A stretch of 64,000 bases of DNA from Maricaulis sp. (GTDB lineage Bacteria; Pseudomonadota; Alphaproteobacteria; Caulobacterales; Maricaulaceae), in NCBI RefSeq assembly GCF_017642925.1, contig NZ_JAEPOL010000012.1, forward strand, positions 1-64,000. Reading direction: 5' to 3'. Positions within the stretch are counted from its first letter, which is position 1. Every line of letters begins with the position of its first letter. Under the pieces are notes generated by a model. It was not told the DNA's origin, ran no database searches, and saw nothing but the letters and a program-made list of their open reading frames with translations. Shown here piece by piece: positions 33,519 to 42,609 of this stretch. The position numbers and the translations under genes were made by a program.

Positions 33519-34208
33519 ATGCGCGACCGTGTTTTTCCGCGGACAGCCGGGGCGCGGATGGCCCTGGCGCTATTGACCGTTCTGGCCCTTGCCGCCTGCG
33601 GAACCCCGCGCCAGGTGCGGGACTTGTCGACAACCCAGCTTGCCACCCTGACGGCGATGGAAACGGCCGTGGGCGCACAAGGGCAGGCGCTGGTCCGGCA
33701 CGCCGACCAGCTCAGACTGCAACGCAAGGCCCGCTTCGAAGCGGAACTCGCCTGCGCCGATGCGCGGTTCTATGTCGCCGCGGGCGTATTGTCGCCGGCC
33801 AGCGACGACCACTGCGACAATCCATCGGACGGGCCGGGTGGCGTTGCGCTCGACGACGAGACCGCCCGTTTTGCGATTGAACAGCACAATCTCGGACGCG
33901 CCGGCATTCTCGCCAATATCGCCGCGCTGGATACGCTTCACGCCCGCATCGTGGCCAAGTCTGCCGAACTGGACGCCCTGATGGATGAGGTCGTGGCGGC
34001 GCAGGCCCTGCTCAACACCCACATCCAGACGCCCACAGCGCTCGAACGGATTACCGGCCGGATTGTCGATGCCGACACGATCGCCGCACTCACCGAGCGC
34101 TTGGCCCGCATCCGCGCAGAAGCCGGCAGTACGGCAGACGATATCCAGGCCCTGCTCGACAGCATGGTCGCGCCCAACCCCGCCCGCGAGGTGACCCCGG
34201 ATGACTGA
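33519..34208 (+). CDS. Helical lipoprotein of unknown function
   Basis: A 229-residue protein with a lipoprotein signal (MALALLTVLALAAC, lipid Cys ~27). The rest is mostly helical, with two cysteines (ELACADARFY and DDHCDN) and long heptad-like helices (LDTLHARIVAKSAELDALMDE). AAGGAG is seven bases before the start, and a perfect palindrome, AAGGTTACCTT (33488-33498), sits just upstream. The last 8 bases overlap the next small gene, so the two products probably act together. I do not recognise the family. Confidence 0.7.
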   Translation: MRDRVFPRTAGARMALALLTVLALAACGTPRQVRDLSTTQLATLTAMETAVGAQGQALVRHADQLRLQRKARFEAELACADARFYVAAGVLSPASDDHCDNPSDGPGGVALDDETARFAIEQHNLGRAGILANIAALDTLHARIVAKSAELDALMDEVVAAQALLNTHIQTPTALERITGRIVDADTIAALTERLARIRAEAGSTADDIQALLDSMVAPNPAREVTPDD

Positions 34209-34485
34209 AGACGAGATGCGCGCCCAGATCACGGCGCTGGAGGACAGCCTGGCAAGCTTGCCGCTGCTGGCACAAGCCGGCGTCCGCACTCGGATGACGG
34301 ACCTGCAGCAGAAGATCGACCTGATCGGCTATGCACAGCTGGCCGACGATTTCCTGACGCTGGACCTTCCTGACCGGACGGCGTTCAAGGAGGCTGTCGA
34401 AAAGGCCGGCAAGGCGCAGGCGCAATACACCGAGCGCCTGGCTTGGCTCGACAAGGCGCTCGACCTGCTCGACAAGATACTCTAG
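34201..34485 (+). CDS. Small coiled-coil protein paired with the lipoprotein
   Basis: A 94-residue, charged, entirely helical protein (MTEDEMRAQITALEDSLASL, then TRMTDLQQKIDLIGYAQLAD) with no signal peptide. It starts inside the end of the lipoprotein gene and ends 9 bases before the convergent NDUFA9-like gene. A cytoplasmic or exported partner of the lipoprotein is possible. No known domain is recognised. Confidence 0.65.
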   Translation: MTEDEMRAQITALEDSLASLPLLAQAGVRTRMTDLQQKIDLIGYAQLADDFLTLDLPDRTAFKEAVEKAGKAQAQYTERLAWLDKALDLLDKIL

Positions 34486-34494
34486 CGGGGCCGG

Positions 34495-35463
34495 CTAGCT
34501 CGTCTGGCGCTCGTGAAACTGGCCGTAGCGGCGATAGCGCACCAGGTAGGACGGCACGATGGCGTCCACTGTTTCCGGCTCGATGCCCAGATCCGCCAGC
34601 GTTTTCGCACCGTCAGCAACGACATTGTCGCGCTTGAGCTGGGTAAGCTGGTCGCGGGTGATGACCGGCTCCACGAAGGGCAGGATCGCGGCCATCTCGG
34701 ACAGCATGGCGATCACCTGGCCAGCCGCCCAGGGCAGCGGCAGCAGCAGGCGCGGCCGGTCGATCTCGTCGAGGATGAAGCGCATCAGCTGTTCGAACGT
34801 GTAAATGCCCGGTCCGCCAAGCTCGAAGGTCTCGCCACGGGCCGTATCGCTCTGCAGAGACTTGACCACCGCGGCTGCCACGTCGCCGGCAAAGACCGGC
34901 TGGAAACGGGTCTTGCCGCCGCCGAACAGCGGCAGGGCCGGCACGAAGCGCGCCATGGCGCCGAAACGGTTGAAGAAACCGTCATCCGTTCCGAACACGA
35001 TGGACGGGCGCAGCACGGTCGCGGTCGGAAGCGCCTTGCGCACGGCGGCTTCGCCGTCCGCCTTGGTGCGGGCATAGCGCGACGCGCTTTCGGCATCGGC
35101 GCCAATGGCGGAGATATGCACCAGCCGCTCGATCCCCGCCGCAGCGGCGGCTTCGGCAACCGTCTTCGCGCCCTGGGCATGAAGGCGCGTGAAGGTCTGG
35201 CGGCCGTTCTCGTTCAGCACGCCGACAAGGTTCACCACACCGCTGGCGCCTTCCAGCGCGCGTTCGACCGAGGCGGGAACGCGCAGATTGGCCTGGACCA
35301 GCTGTACCTGGCCCACCACGCCCATCACGCGCAGGTCCTGGGCGATGTGGGGCCGCCGCGATGCGACGCGGACCCGATAGCCTTCACGGGCCAGCGCCCG
35401 GACCACATGGCGTCCGACAAAGCCGGATCCGCCGAACACGGTGATGATTTCGTCTCGCAGCAT
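34495..35463 (-). CDS. Complex I NDUFA9-like NAD(P)-binding protein
   Basis: A 322-residue extended short-chain dehydrogenase-like protein. The Rossmann NAD(P) motif is ITVFGGSGFVGRHVVRALA (GGxGFxG, residues ~7-25), followed by VNLVGVLNENGRQTF and the atypical active-site region YARTKADGEAAVR (YxxxK as Y-A-R-T-K). Its C-terminal part lacks the usual epimerase substrate domain. Such proteins are related to the NDUFA9 accessory subunit of respiratory complex I and to quinone-linked reductases. The start at 35463 follows GGGGA. Confidence 0.85.
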   Translation of the reverse strand: MLRDEIITVFGGSGFVGRHVVRALAREGYRVRVASRRPHIAQDLRVMGVVGQVQLVQANLRVPASVERALEGASGVVNLVGVLNENGRQTFTRLHAQGAKTVAEAAAAAGIERLVHISAIGADAESASRYARTKADGEAAVRKALPTATVLRPSIVFGTDDGFFNRFGAMARFVPALPLFGGGKTRFQPVFAGDVAAAVVKSLQSDTARGETFELGGPGIYTFEQLMRFILDEIDRPRLLLPLPWAAGQVIAMLSEMAAILPFVEPVITRDQLTQLKRDNVVADGAKTLADLGIEPETVDAIVPSYLVRYRRYGQFHERQTS

Positions 35464-35841
35464 GGCTGTCCCCTGCAAACTGGGCTTGTTGGGGATAGAC
35501 CAAAAAACCGCCCGCCTGTCCATGCGGCATTGCGCTTGAACGGCACCCGGCCCTGGTCGCTGTCGCTTTCCGCCGGCCTACGCTTCCCCCGCCGCCTCGC
35601 GCCGGGGGAAGCTCAGAAGGGAGAAGCACACCCCACGTCCCCGACTGCTGCCTCTCGCGGGAATTCTGGCCAATTTCCGGACCGCACAACGGTCATGTCC
35701 AGCATCTTCTGACGCACACGGCGGGGGCGATCACGACACGATCCAGCGGGCATCGGCACAGGCTGCAAAAAGCGCCGCCAAATTGCGCATGCCCCGTTGA
35801 CTTGGCGGCATGGCGGCTTTAGGAACCGCGCCTCGACACCT
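35464..35841. other. Intergenic region with strong hairpin before tRNA-Leu
   Basis: No gene seen in these 378 bases. There is a perfect 9-bp stem, GCTTCCCCC (35582-35590) and GGGGGAAGC (35604-35612), part of G+C-rich dyad DNA. A promoter for tRNA-Leu (35797-35825) lies at the right end. Confidence 0.5.
35797..35825 (+). promoter_or_regulatory. Candidate promoter of tRNA-Leu
   Basis: TTGACT (35797-35802) and TAGGAA (35820-35825) are 17 bases apart, close to the tRNA gene; the transcript would begin within about 10 bases of the mature 5' end. Confidence 0.5.
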
Positions 35842-35928
<87 letters not shown>

Positions 35929-36276
35929 TCCTCTCCGGACCGCTATTGTGACGCGATGCCAGCTTTTCGTTGGCGTTGAACCGGGTCACTCCCCTCGCAG
36001 ACTTGTATTGCGCCTGCGGAGCAGGTGTGTCCTCAAATCGGCACGCACAGTTTCGTCCCCGGCTCTTCCCGTGCGTCAACACGCCGGACACCGGTGCCTT
36101 TGTCGCCCGGTTTGAACGGGCTGCAGGACATCCCCCATGCTTTGCGCCAGTCAGTCGGAAACGCGTGCAGCAGCGAACACACCGCACACAAAGCAAAACG
36201 CCCGGCCGATGTCCCGGCCGGGCGTTTCATTGACCTGTAAGTGCTTCGTACAGGTTGGGGGACTTGCGCCGGTCGC
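35929..36276. other. Intergenic region between tRNA-Leu and a small secreted-protein gene
   Basis: No credible gene. Short frames exist on both strands, but with no ribosome binding site, no recognisable domain and Arg/Pro-rich composition typical of chance G+C-rich DNA. It contains the terminator at 36195-36228. No integrase remnant or att-like duplication of the tRNA end was found. Confidence 0.5.
36195..36228 (-). terminator. Terminator of the small secreted-protein gene
   Basis: Stem ACGCCCGGCC against GGCCGGGCGT, followed on the minus strand by GTTTTG, about 50 bases past the stop at 36277. Confidence 0.75.
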
Positions 36277-36708
36277 TTACGAACCGGTGACAGCGCTCGC
36301 ACCGGCCGAACGGCGGGTGATCTGGAAGCTGCCGCTATCGCCCGGCTGGAGATAGGCGCGGCAGAAGCCGGCCTCGGTCACCGTGAACGGGCAGTTGAAA
36401 GCCGTGTGCTCGACATCCATGGTCAGGCGCAGCTCGCCGCGTTCGGGCACGGAGTAGGAGCACAGACCACCGGTCACATCGCCGATGGCGAAGCGGCCAT
36501 TGTCATGCAGGCCCCGGCCGGCCTCACGGGTTTCGATGGCATCACCATCACCCTGGGTCAGGCGGCAGGATACTTCCCAACTGCGCTGACCGAGCATTTC
36601 GAGAACAAAGGCTTCACCCTGGATCGGGGCGCGTTGAGCCGTGACCTGACCGGCCAGGGCGAGGGCGCCAGCGAGGGAAGCAGCGATCATCATGCTTGTC
36701 TTTTTCAT
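36277..36708 (-). CDS. Small secreted protein of unknown function
   Basis: A 143-residue protein with a strong Sec signal (MKKTSMMIAASLAGALALAG, then QVTAQ). The mature domain has four cysteines (EVSCRL, GGLCSYS, AFNCPF, GFCRAY), probably two disulfides, and a beta-rich look (GELRLTMDVEHTA, GSFQITRR). GGAGGAG before the ATG predicts high expression. It is divergent from the MBOAT operon, with paired palindromic 12-mers between them. No family recognised. Confidence 0.75.
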   Translation of the reverse strand: MKKTSMMIAASLAGALALAGQVTAQRAPIQGEAFVLEMLGQRSWEVSCRLTQGDGDAIETREAGRGLHDNGRFAIGDVTGGLCSYSVPERGELRLTMDVEHTAFNCPFTVTEAGFCRAYLQPGDSGSFQITRRSAGASAVTGS

Positions 36709-37030
36709 GACTTCTCCTCCTGTGAGAATCTGAAACAGCGTTTGTATGACGCTAATGTTACAGAACCCACAATCCCTGTAAAGTCCGTACACGGATCATA
36801 CGTGATTTCACGCAAACCCCTGCATGCGCTGATTTTTAAAGGTAATATGACAGTCATTTCGTGATTTTACGATGAATTAAGATTTGGGTTCGCGCCCGTT
36901 TGTCACCTCGTTGTCACAAAACTGCATGGCGGTGGCGCCGCCCCCGGGAGCTCCGGCCGCGTGCAGGCCTGCCTTGCCGCACCGGGCCCGGGCCGCTAGC
37001 GTCCCCGCACCTCGGGGGCCGGGCTGCGAC
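36709..37030. other. A+T-rich divergent regulatory region
   Basis: Between the small secreted-protein gene and the MBOAT gene, about 36720-36900 is clearly A+T-richer than the rest of the window. It holds several possible promoter boxes and the two copies of the CGTGATT palindrome (36801-36871). No gene seen. Confidence 0.5.
36801..36871. promoter_or_regulatory. Two copies of a palindromic 12-mer, candidate operators
   Basis: CGTGATTTCACG (36801-36812) is a perfect inverted repeat with arms CGTGA/TCACG. CGTGATTTTACG (36860-36871) is a second copy with one mismatch. They start 59 bases apart in the A+T-rich divergent region. This is the layout of binding sites for a dimeric repressor or activator; the regulator is not in the immediate neighbourhood. 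Confidence 0.5.
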
Positions 37031-38482
37031 ATGCTCTTCAATTCGTTCGAATTCCTGTTTCTTTTCCTGCCCGGCGTGCTCGCGGCCTACTATCTGGCGC
37101 GGCGCTATCTGAGCCATCTGGCAGCGCTGTTCATCCTGAACCTCGCCTCGCTGGTCTTCTATGCCTGGTGGGATGTGCGGAACCTGCCGCTGCTGCTGTT
37201 CTCGGTGGCGATGAACCACATCGTCGCGCGGGCCATGGCGCGATGGGGCAATCAGCCCTTCCTCGCCATCGGCATCATCTTCAACCTGGCCCTGCTGGGC
37301 TTCTTCAAATACGCCGACTTCCTGATCGGCAATGTCAACGCACTGACCCCGCTTGAACTACCGCTGCTCAATGTCGGCCTGCCGCTGGCGATCTCCTTCT
37401 TTTCCTTCCAGCAGATCTCCTTCCTGGTGGATATCGCCCGCAAGAAGACGGCTCCGGGCCACATCTTCTCGCACACGCTCTTCGTCAGCTTCTTCCCGCA
37501 TATCGTCGCCGGCCCGCTGGTTCAGCACCACCAGATCGCGGCGCAGTTTGCCGACGACAAGCGCAAGGACGACCTCTCCGCCAATCTGGGTATCGGCCTG
37601 ACCATCTTCTCGATCGGCCTGGCGAAGAAAGTCCTGATCGCGGAGAATATCGAACCCTTCGCCTCATCGCTGTTCGCGATGGCCGAGCGCGGCGGAGAGC
37701 CGGGCCTGATCGCCGCCTGGATCGGCGCGGTGGCCTATGCGCTGCAGATCTTCTTCGATTTCTCGGGCTATTCCGACATGGCGCTGGGCCTGGCTCGATG
37801 CCTGGGCTACCGCCTGCCGGTGAACTTCAACGGCCCCTACAAGTCGGCCTCGGTGGTGGAGTTCTGGCGGCGCTGGCACATCACGCTGAGCCATTTCCTG
37901 CGCGATCATCTTTACATCCCGCTCGGCGGCAATCGCAAAGGCGAGGTGCGCCGCTATGTGAACCTGTTCGCCACCATGCTGCTCGGCGGGCTCTGGCACG
38001 GTGCCGCATGGACATTCGTCATATGGGGCGGGCTGCACGGGCTGGGCCTGACGGTGAACCATTTCTGGGCCAAATGGGGCCCGAAGAACTGGTTCGCGGG
38101 CCGGCGCAAGGTGATCGCAATCGGTCTCACCTTCGCCTTCACGACCATAGCCTGGGTCTTCTTCCGCGCCGAAAGCTGGTCCGGTGCCGGTCGCATCCTG
38201 GCCGGCATGTTCGGCTTCTCCGGTCTGGGGCTGGACGGTGTGACTGTGGAGGCGATCGCCTGGATCGTGCTGGGCCTGGGCATTGTCTGGTCGCTGCCGG
38301 ATACGCCGGAAGTCTTCTCCGACGCGATCGACGAGCAGACGATGAAGGATGCGGAAATCCGGCCCAAGCCCGGTCCGCGCTGGAAATTCTCGCGCGGCAC
38401 GGCCATCGCCGCGGCGGCGCTGCTCTTCCTGTCGGTGCTAAACGCCTGGAAGACGTCCGAATTCATCTATTACACATTCTGA
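37031..38482 (+). CDS. MBOAT family O-acyltransferase (AlgI-like)
   Basis: A 483-residue membrane-bound O-acyltransferase with about 10 or more hydrophobic segments. Key family landmarks are SFFSFQQISFLVDIARKK, FFPHIVAGPLVQH, FFDFSGYSDMALGLARCLGY (~240), and the catalytic region VEFWRRWHITLSHFLRDHLY with LLGGLWHGAAWTF (histidine ~322). AlgI/PatA/DltB relatives pass acyl groups across the membrane to exopolysaccharide, peptidoglycan or teichoic acid. The next gene is an SGNH-type partner, matching the usual two-component arrangement. Start 37031 matches the family N-terminus; the ribosome binding site is weak. Confidence 0.92.
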   Translation: MLFNSFEFLFLFLPGVLAAYYLARRYLSHLAALFILNLASLVFYAWWDVRNLPLLLFSVAMNHIVARAMARWGNQPFLAIGIIFNLALLGFFKYADFLIGNVNALTPLELPLLNVGLPLAISFFSFQQISFLVDIARKKTAPGHIFSHTLFVSFFPHIVAGPLVQHHQIAAQFADDKRKDDLSANLGIGLTIFSIGLAKKVLIAENIEPFASSLFAMAERGGEPGLIAAWIGAVAYALQIFFDFSGYSDMALGLARCLGYRLPVNFNGPYKSASVVEFWRRWHITLSHFLRDHLYIPLGGNRKGEVRRYVNLFATMLLGGLWHGAAWTFVIWGGLHGLGLTVNHFWAKWGPKNWFAGRRKVIAIGLTFAFTTIAWVFFRAESWSGAGRILAGMFGFSGLGLDGVTVEAIAWIVLGLGIVWSLPDTPEVFSDAIDEQTMKDAEIRPKPGPRWKFSRGTAIAAAALLFLSVLNAWKTSEFIYYTF

Positions 38483-38492
38483 GGGCACAGGG

Positions 38493-39761
38493 ATGACGCG
38501 CTACGCCTCGACATTGCTGATCGCCCTTTTCGCCGGCCTGGCCCTGTTCGGCGGCTTCAACGCGCTCATCGACCCGTTCGGCATCACCGGCGCGCCGGAC
38601 ATTCCCGGCCTGACGGCGCGCGATACGCGCCTGCTGGAGGACGGTGGACGGGTGCATGTTGCCGACCGGCTGGCCCGCGGCGGCGCCCGGGCCATCCTCC
38701 TCGGCTCGTCGCGCACGGTGGACGGTTTCCCGCACGAGCCGGAACACTGGCCCGGCGGTATCTACAATGCCGGCATGCGCGGCACGAATATCTTCGAACT
38801 GTCGCAAGCCGCCGCCCTGGCAGCGCGGAATGAGGAGCTGCGCTGCGTGGTGATCGGGCTCGATCTCGACGAGTTCGGCGTCCACTCCAAGGCCAAGGCG
38901 ACCTACTGGCTGTCGGCGCTGGCCGACGGGCGCCGCTGGCTGTCGCTCGCCCGCGTCTCGCTGTCGCCCAACACGTTCGGCGCCTCGCTTCAGCTGATCG
39001 CCGACAATCTGACCGGCGGCGAACCGCGCGTGCCCTGGGCAGACACCTATCCGGCCGGCGCCCAGCGCGAGCGCTATGAGAGTGGCGCGCGCGGCATCTA
39101 TTCCTGGTACCAGGGCTACACTTTCGACCCGGAACGCCTGATGATGTTCCAGGACGTGCTCGATGCACTCACCGCTTCGGGCATCCAGGTGACGGGCTTC
39201 ATTCACCCCCTGCATGCCTGGCGCGAAGAAGCGCTGGTCCGCTCCGGCGAACTGGACGAATATCTCGCCTTCCGCCAATTGCTGGCAGAGACTTTCGAAG
39301 CCTATGCCGACCGCGAACCGGTCGAAGCCTGTGTTCCGGGCGGCGGCGCCGTGCTGTGGGACTTTTCGGGCTTCCAGCCCTTCGCCCGCCAACCGGCACC
39401 GGGACCGGAACAGACCGGCGCACACCCGGCCTTCTACGAGCCCTCGCACTATCTGCCGCATGTCGGCCAGGCGATGCTGGAGCGCATGCGGCTGGAACGG
39501 ATGGAAGCGCCCTCGGGTACCGTTCCCTTCGGTATAAGGCTGACGCCCGAAACCGTCGCCTCGACCGCCGATGCGCTGCGTGAGCGGCGCCAGGCCTGGC
39601 TGGAGCGGCCGGACGGGCAGGCGGCAACCGCCATGTTCGACGATCTGGAGCTGACCCGGCCGGAGCCCGAGGTGTCGCCCCCGCAATTCCTCAACCGCGA
39701 CGACGGGCGCAGCCTGGACGACAAGCTCGAGCGCATTGCGCCGGCGGCGTCGCGGCGCTAG
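38493..39761 (+). CDS. SGNH-like acyltransferase partner (AlgJ/DltD-type), membrane-anchored
   Basis: A 422-residue protein with an N-terminal signal/anchor (MTRYASTLLIALFAGLALFG). The periplasmic domain has the nucleophile-like motif ILLGSSRTVDGF (~68-78) and a C-terminal Asp/His-type motif EPSHYLPHVGQAML. This is the layout of SGNH hydrolase-fold proteins that accept acyl groups from an MBOAT partner (AlgJ, AlgX, DltD, PatB). It begins 10 bases after the MBOAT gene. The polymer that is acylated is unknown; no biosynthetic genes for it are next to the pair. Confidence 0.78.
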   Translation: MTRYASTLLIALFAGLALFGGFNALIDPFGITGAPDIPGLTARDTRLLEDGGRVHVADRLARGGARAILLGSSRTVDGFPHEPEHWPGGIYNAGMRGTNIFELSQAAALAARNEELRCVVIGLDLDEFGVHSKAKATYWLSALADGRRWLSLARVSLSPNTFGASLQLIADNLTGGEPRVPWADTYPAGAQRERYESGARGIYSWYQGYTFDPERLMMFQDVLDALTASGIQVTGFIHPLHAWREEALVRSGELDEYLAFRQLLAETFEAYADREPVEACVPGGGAVLWDFSGFQPFARQPAPGPEQTGAHPAFYEPSHYLPHVGQAMLERMRLERMEAPSGTVPFGIRLTPETVASTADALRERRQAWLERPDGQAATAMFDDLELTRPEPEVSPPQFLNRDDGRSLDDKLERIAPAASRR

Positions 39762-39792
39762 GACCGGTCTTCACGAGCAAGGAAATTCGATC

Positions 39793-40407
39793 ATGACCGT
39801 GCACTACCACAAGGGCGATCTGCCCGCCGGCCTCGACCTCGGCCAGGCCGTTGCCATCGACACCGAGACGATGGGTCTGTCGCTGACGCGGGACATGCTG
39901 TGCGTGGTGCAATTGTCGGCCGGCGATGGCGATGCCCATGTCGTGCAGATGGACCGCAAGACCTATGACTGTCCGAACCTGAAAGCGCTGCTGTCGGATC
40001 CGGGCACCGAGAAGATCCTGCACTTTGCCCGCTTCGACGTGGCGATGGTCGAGCGCTACCTTGGTGTGACACTGGCGCCCGTTTTCTGCACCAAAATTGC
40101 CTCGAAACTGTGCCGTACCTATACCGACCGTCACGGTTTGAAAGACGTGACGCGCGAGCTTATCGGCGTCGACATGAACAAGCAGCAGCAGAGCTCGGAC
40201 TGGGGCGCCGACGAGCTGAGCCCGGCACAGCTGGAATATGCCGCTTCCGATGTGTTGCATCTGCATGCCCTGCGCGACCGGCTGACGATGATGCTGGAAC
40301 GCGAAGACCGCATGGCGCTCGCCAAGGCCTGTTTCGACTTCCTGCCGACGCGCGCAAGGCTCGATCTGGCCGGCTGGCCGGAAACCGACATTTTCGCGCA
40401 CTCCTGA
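39793..40407 (+). CDS. Ribonuclease D-like 3'-5' exonuclease
   Basis: A 204-residue single-domain DEDDy exonuclease. The Exo I motif is VAIDTETMGL (~22-31), Exo II KILHFARFDVAMVER and Exo III QLEYAASDVLHLHAL (Y-x3-D). It lacks the HRDC domains of E. coli RNase D, as is usual in this alphaproteobacterial type, and probably trims RNA 3' ends. It precedes lptC-lptA-lptB-rpoN, a conserved order. AAGGAAA lies before the start. Confidence 0.9.
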   Translation: MTVHYHKGDLPAGLDLGQAVAIDTETMGLSLTRDMLCVVQLSAGDGDAHVVQMDRKTYDCPNLKALLSDPGTEKILHFARFDVAMVERYLGVTLAPVFCTKIASKLCRTYTDRHGLKDVTRELIGVDMNKQQQSSDWGADELSPAQLEYAASDVLHLHALRDRLTMMLEREDRMALAKACFDFLPTRARLDLAGWPETDIFAHS

Positions 40408-40496
40408 ACCGGATTGCCTTGAAAAGGCCTGCGAAGACTGGTCTTTCTACTGCCGCGCCCGGCACTGCGCCGGACGCCGCCAACCATTGACGGCTC

Positions 40497-41198
40497 ATGA
40501 GCGTGACTGCCAACCCCGGCCTTGAGGCCTTTCAGCCCCCGCATCACGGCAGCTGGGAACCGCGCCGCGCGCTGGCGCTCGGCGTTGCCCGGCGGCGCAC
40601 GGCGTTTGTGCGGCGGCTGCGTCTGGGCTTCATGATTGCTGCGGCAGCGATCGCGGTCCTGCTGGTCGTGCAGCTGATCATGGGCAGCCAGGGCACGGTC
40701 TCCGGCGAGACCGAGATGGTCAGTTCGGACAGCCGCATGGTCAATCCGCGCTTTGTGGGGCGTGACGACGCGCTCATCCCCTATGTGCTGACGGCCGATG
40801 CCGCGATCCGTCAGCGCGGCGGGGCGCCGGACATCACCGATCTGGAACGTCCCCGTCTCGACTATGACTTTCTGGAGACCGATGCGTCCAGCGTCCTGGC
40901 GCAGACCGGCCGGTACGATGCCAACAACCGGGTGCTGGATCTCTATTCCGACGTCAATCTGGACACAGAGGACGGCTACAGCTTCGCCTCCGAGCATGCA
41001 CGGATTTTCCTGCGCGAGGCGCGTGTCGTCGGCGAGCGTCCGGTCGAGGGATCCGGGCCCATGGGCACGATCCGCGCCGACAGCTATGAAATCCGCGACG
41101 GCGGGGATCTTTTGATTTTTGACGGAAACGTCCGCATGACTCTCGTTCAGGAGCGCACCGACCTGTCGCGCACCGCGCAAGAAGAAGGAAGCGAATGA
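40497..41198 (+). CDS. lptC: LPS export ABC transporter periplasmic protein LptC
   Basis: A 233-residue bitopic protein with a cytoplasmic N-terminus, one transmembrane helix (LGFMIAAAAIAVLLVVQLIM, ~43-62) and a periplasmic beta-jellyroll domain (DNPxAxx-like strands around DITDLERPRLDYDFLETDAS and GTIRADSYEIRDGG). It passes LPS from the LptBFG pump to LptA. The N-terminal extension is longer than in E. coli, typical of alphaproteobacteria. Its stop overlaps the lptA start by four bases. Assigned largely by context and topology. Confidence 0.88.
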   Translation: MSVTANPGLEAFQPPHHGSWEPRRALALGVARRRTAFVRRLRLGFMIAAAAIAVLLVVQLIMGSQGTVSGETEMVSSDSRMVNPRFVGRDDALIPYVLTADAAIRQRGGAPDITDLERPRLDYDFLETDASSVLAQTGRYDANNRVLDLYSDVNLDTEDGYSFASEHARIFLREARVVGERPVEGSGPMGTIRADSYEIRDGGDLLIFDGNVRMTLVQERTDLSRTAQEEGSE

Positions 41199-41797
41199 TG
41201 CGACTGACAGCACTCCGGGCCTGCGCCGCCGCACGGGTCGCCCTCGTCCTGGCCGCACTGACATCGGGCGCCCTGACATCGTCCGCCCTGGCGCAGATCG
41301 GCGATTCCCGCCTGCCGCTGGACATCGAGGCCGACCATTCCGAACTGTTCAATCCGGAGAACCGGGCCGTGTGGACCGGCAATGTCAATGTCGTACAGGG
41401 GACCAGCAGCCTGCGGGCCGACCGGATCGAGGTGTTCTTCGACGGCGAGAGCACCGGCGCGGGCCCGACGGGGAATCTGGGCAATATCGAGCGCATCGTG
41501 GCGACCGGGAATGTCTTCTACACCACGCCGGAACAGCGGGCGCGCGGCGATCGCGGCGTCTATCTTCTGGCCGAGGAAACCATCACCCTGACCGGCGATG
41601 TCGTCATCACCCAGGGCGAGGACGTGTTTACCGCAACGCGGTTCGTGACCGATCTGGTGACCGGCAATTCCTCCTTCGGCGAGGCCGGCGACGGCGCCCG
41701 TGTGCGCATGGTTATCCATCCGCGCGGCAATGAAGAGACCGCCACCCCGGATGAAGGTGAAGGCAATGGCGGCGGCACCGAAGAGACGGACGGATAG
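41195..41797 (+). CDS. lptA: LPS transport periplasmic bridge protein LptA
   Basis: A 200-residue periplasmic protein with a signal peptide (cleavage near ALAQ, ~34) and an OstA-like beta-jellyroll: [52 protein letters not shown] and [20 protein letters not shown]. Copies of LptA polymerise into the bridge that carries LPS to the outer membrane. The C-terminus is an acidic, Gly-rich tail. It starts with ATGATG, overlapping the end of lptC by four bases. Confidence 0.94.
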   Translation: MMRLTALRACAAARVALVLAALTSGALTSSALAQIGDSRLPLDIEADHSELFNPENRAVWTGNVNVVQGTSSLRADRIEVFFDGESTGAGPTGNLGNIERIVATGNVFYTTPEQRARGDRGVYLLAEETITLTGDVVITQGEDVFTATRFVTDLVTGNSSFGEAGDGARVRMVIHPRGNEETATPDEGEGNGGGTEETDG

Positions 41798-41804
41798 AAC
41801 CGGC

Positions 41805-42572
41805 ATGGCCTTCAGCGAATTCCATCCGGCCCCTGCGCCCGAAACCGCCACCGGCAACGGCCTCGTTGTCGAGAAGATCGGCAAGGCCTATGGCAAGCGC
41901 CCGGTCGTGAAAGGCGTATCGGTCTCGCTCGAACGCGGCGAGGTCGCCGGACTGCTCGGCCCGAACGGCGCCGGCAAGACCACGTGTTTTTATATGATTA
42001 CCGGACTGGTGGCGGCGGATTACGGCCGAATTCTCCTTGACGGCGAGGACATCACCCGTCTGCCGATGTATCAGCGGGCCCGGCTGGGCATCGGATATCT
42101 GCCCCAGGAAAAGTCGATCTTTCACGGCATGACGGTCGAGCAGAACGTGCTGGCTGTCGCGGAAGTCGTTGAAAAAGATCGGGATGCGCGCCACGAACTG
42201 GTGAACCAGCTGCTGGAAGAACTGCGCATCGCCCACCTGCGCGACGCCCCGGCGCCCTCGCTGTCGGGCGGTGAAAGACGGCGGGTGGAAATCGCCCGCG
42301 CCCTGGCGACTCGCCCCGCCTTCATGCTGCTCGACGAGCCCTTCGCGGGCATCGATCCGCTTGCAATCACCGATATCCGCGACCTGATCCGCTTCCTGCG
42401 CGAGCGCGGAATCGGGATTCTCATTACCGACCACAATGTCCGCGAAACCCTTGAAATCACTGACAGAGCAACGATCATCCACGAGGGTGAAGTGCTGTTC
42501 GAGGGCTCGCCGGCGGAGATCCGGGCCGACCCGGACGTGCGTCGCGTTTATCTCGGAGAAAGTTTTGCCTGA
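41805..42572 (+). CDS. lptB: LPS export ABC transporter ATPase LptB
   Basis: A 255-residue ATPase that powers LPS extraction from the inner membrane. Walker A is GPNGAGKTT (~60), the Q-loop is in [16 protein letters not shown], the signature [15 protein letters not shown], Walker [14 protein letters not shown], and the H-loop [11 protein letters not shown]. An in-frame ATG at 41766, inside lptA, has a purine-rich sequence before it and would add 13 residues; the start at 41805 fits the family length and an 8-base gap. LptF and LptG are not in the window. Confidence 0.97.
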   Translation: MAFSEFHPAPAPETATGNGLVVEKIGKAYGKRPVVKGVSVSLERGEVAGLLGPNGAGKTTCFYMITGLVAADYGRILLDGEDITRLPMYQRARLGIGYLPQEKSIFHGMTVEQNVLAVAEVVEKDRDARHELVNQLLEELRIAHLRDAPAPSLSGGERRRVEIARALATRPAFMLLDEPFAGIDPLAITDIRDLIRFLRERGIGILITDHNVRETLEITDRATIIHEGEVLFEGSPAEIRADPDVRRVYLGESFA

Positions 42573-42609
42573 TTAACCTCTGCAGGAAACGTACCAAACA
42601 GAGGTTCAC

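Noticed and set aside
35970-36233. Cys/Arg-rich 87-residue frame after tRNA-Leu
   Set aside because: No ribosome binding site, composition of chance G+C-rich DNA, and it runs into the terminator at 36195-36228.
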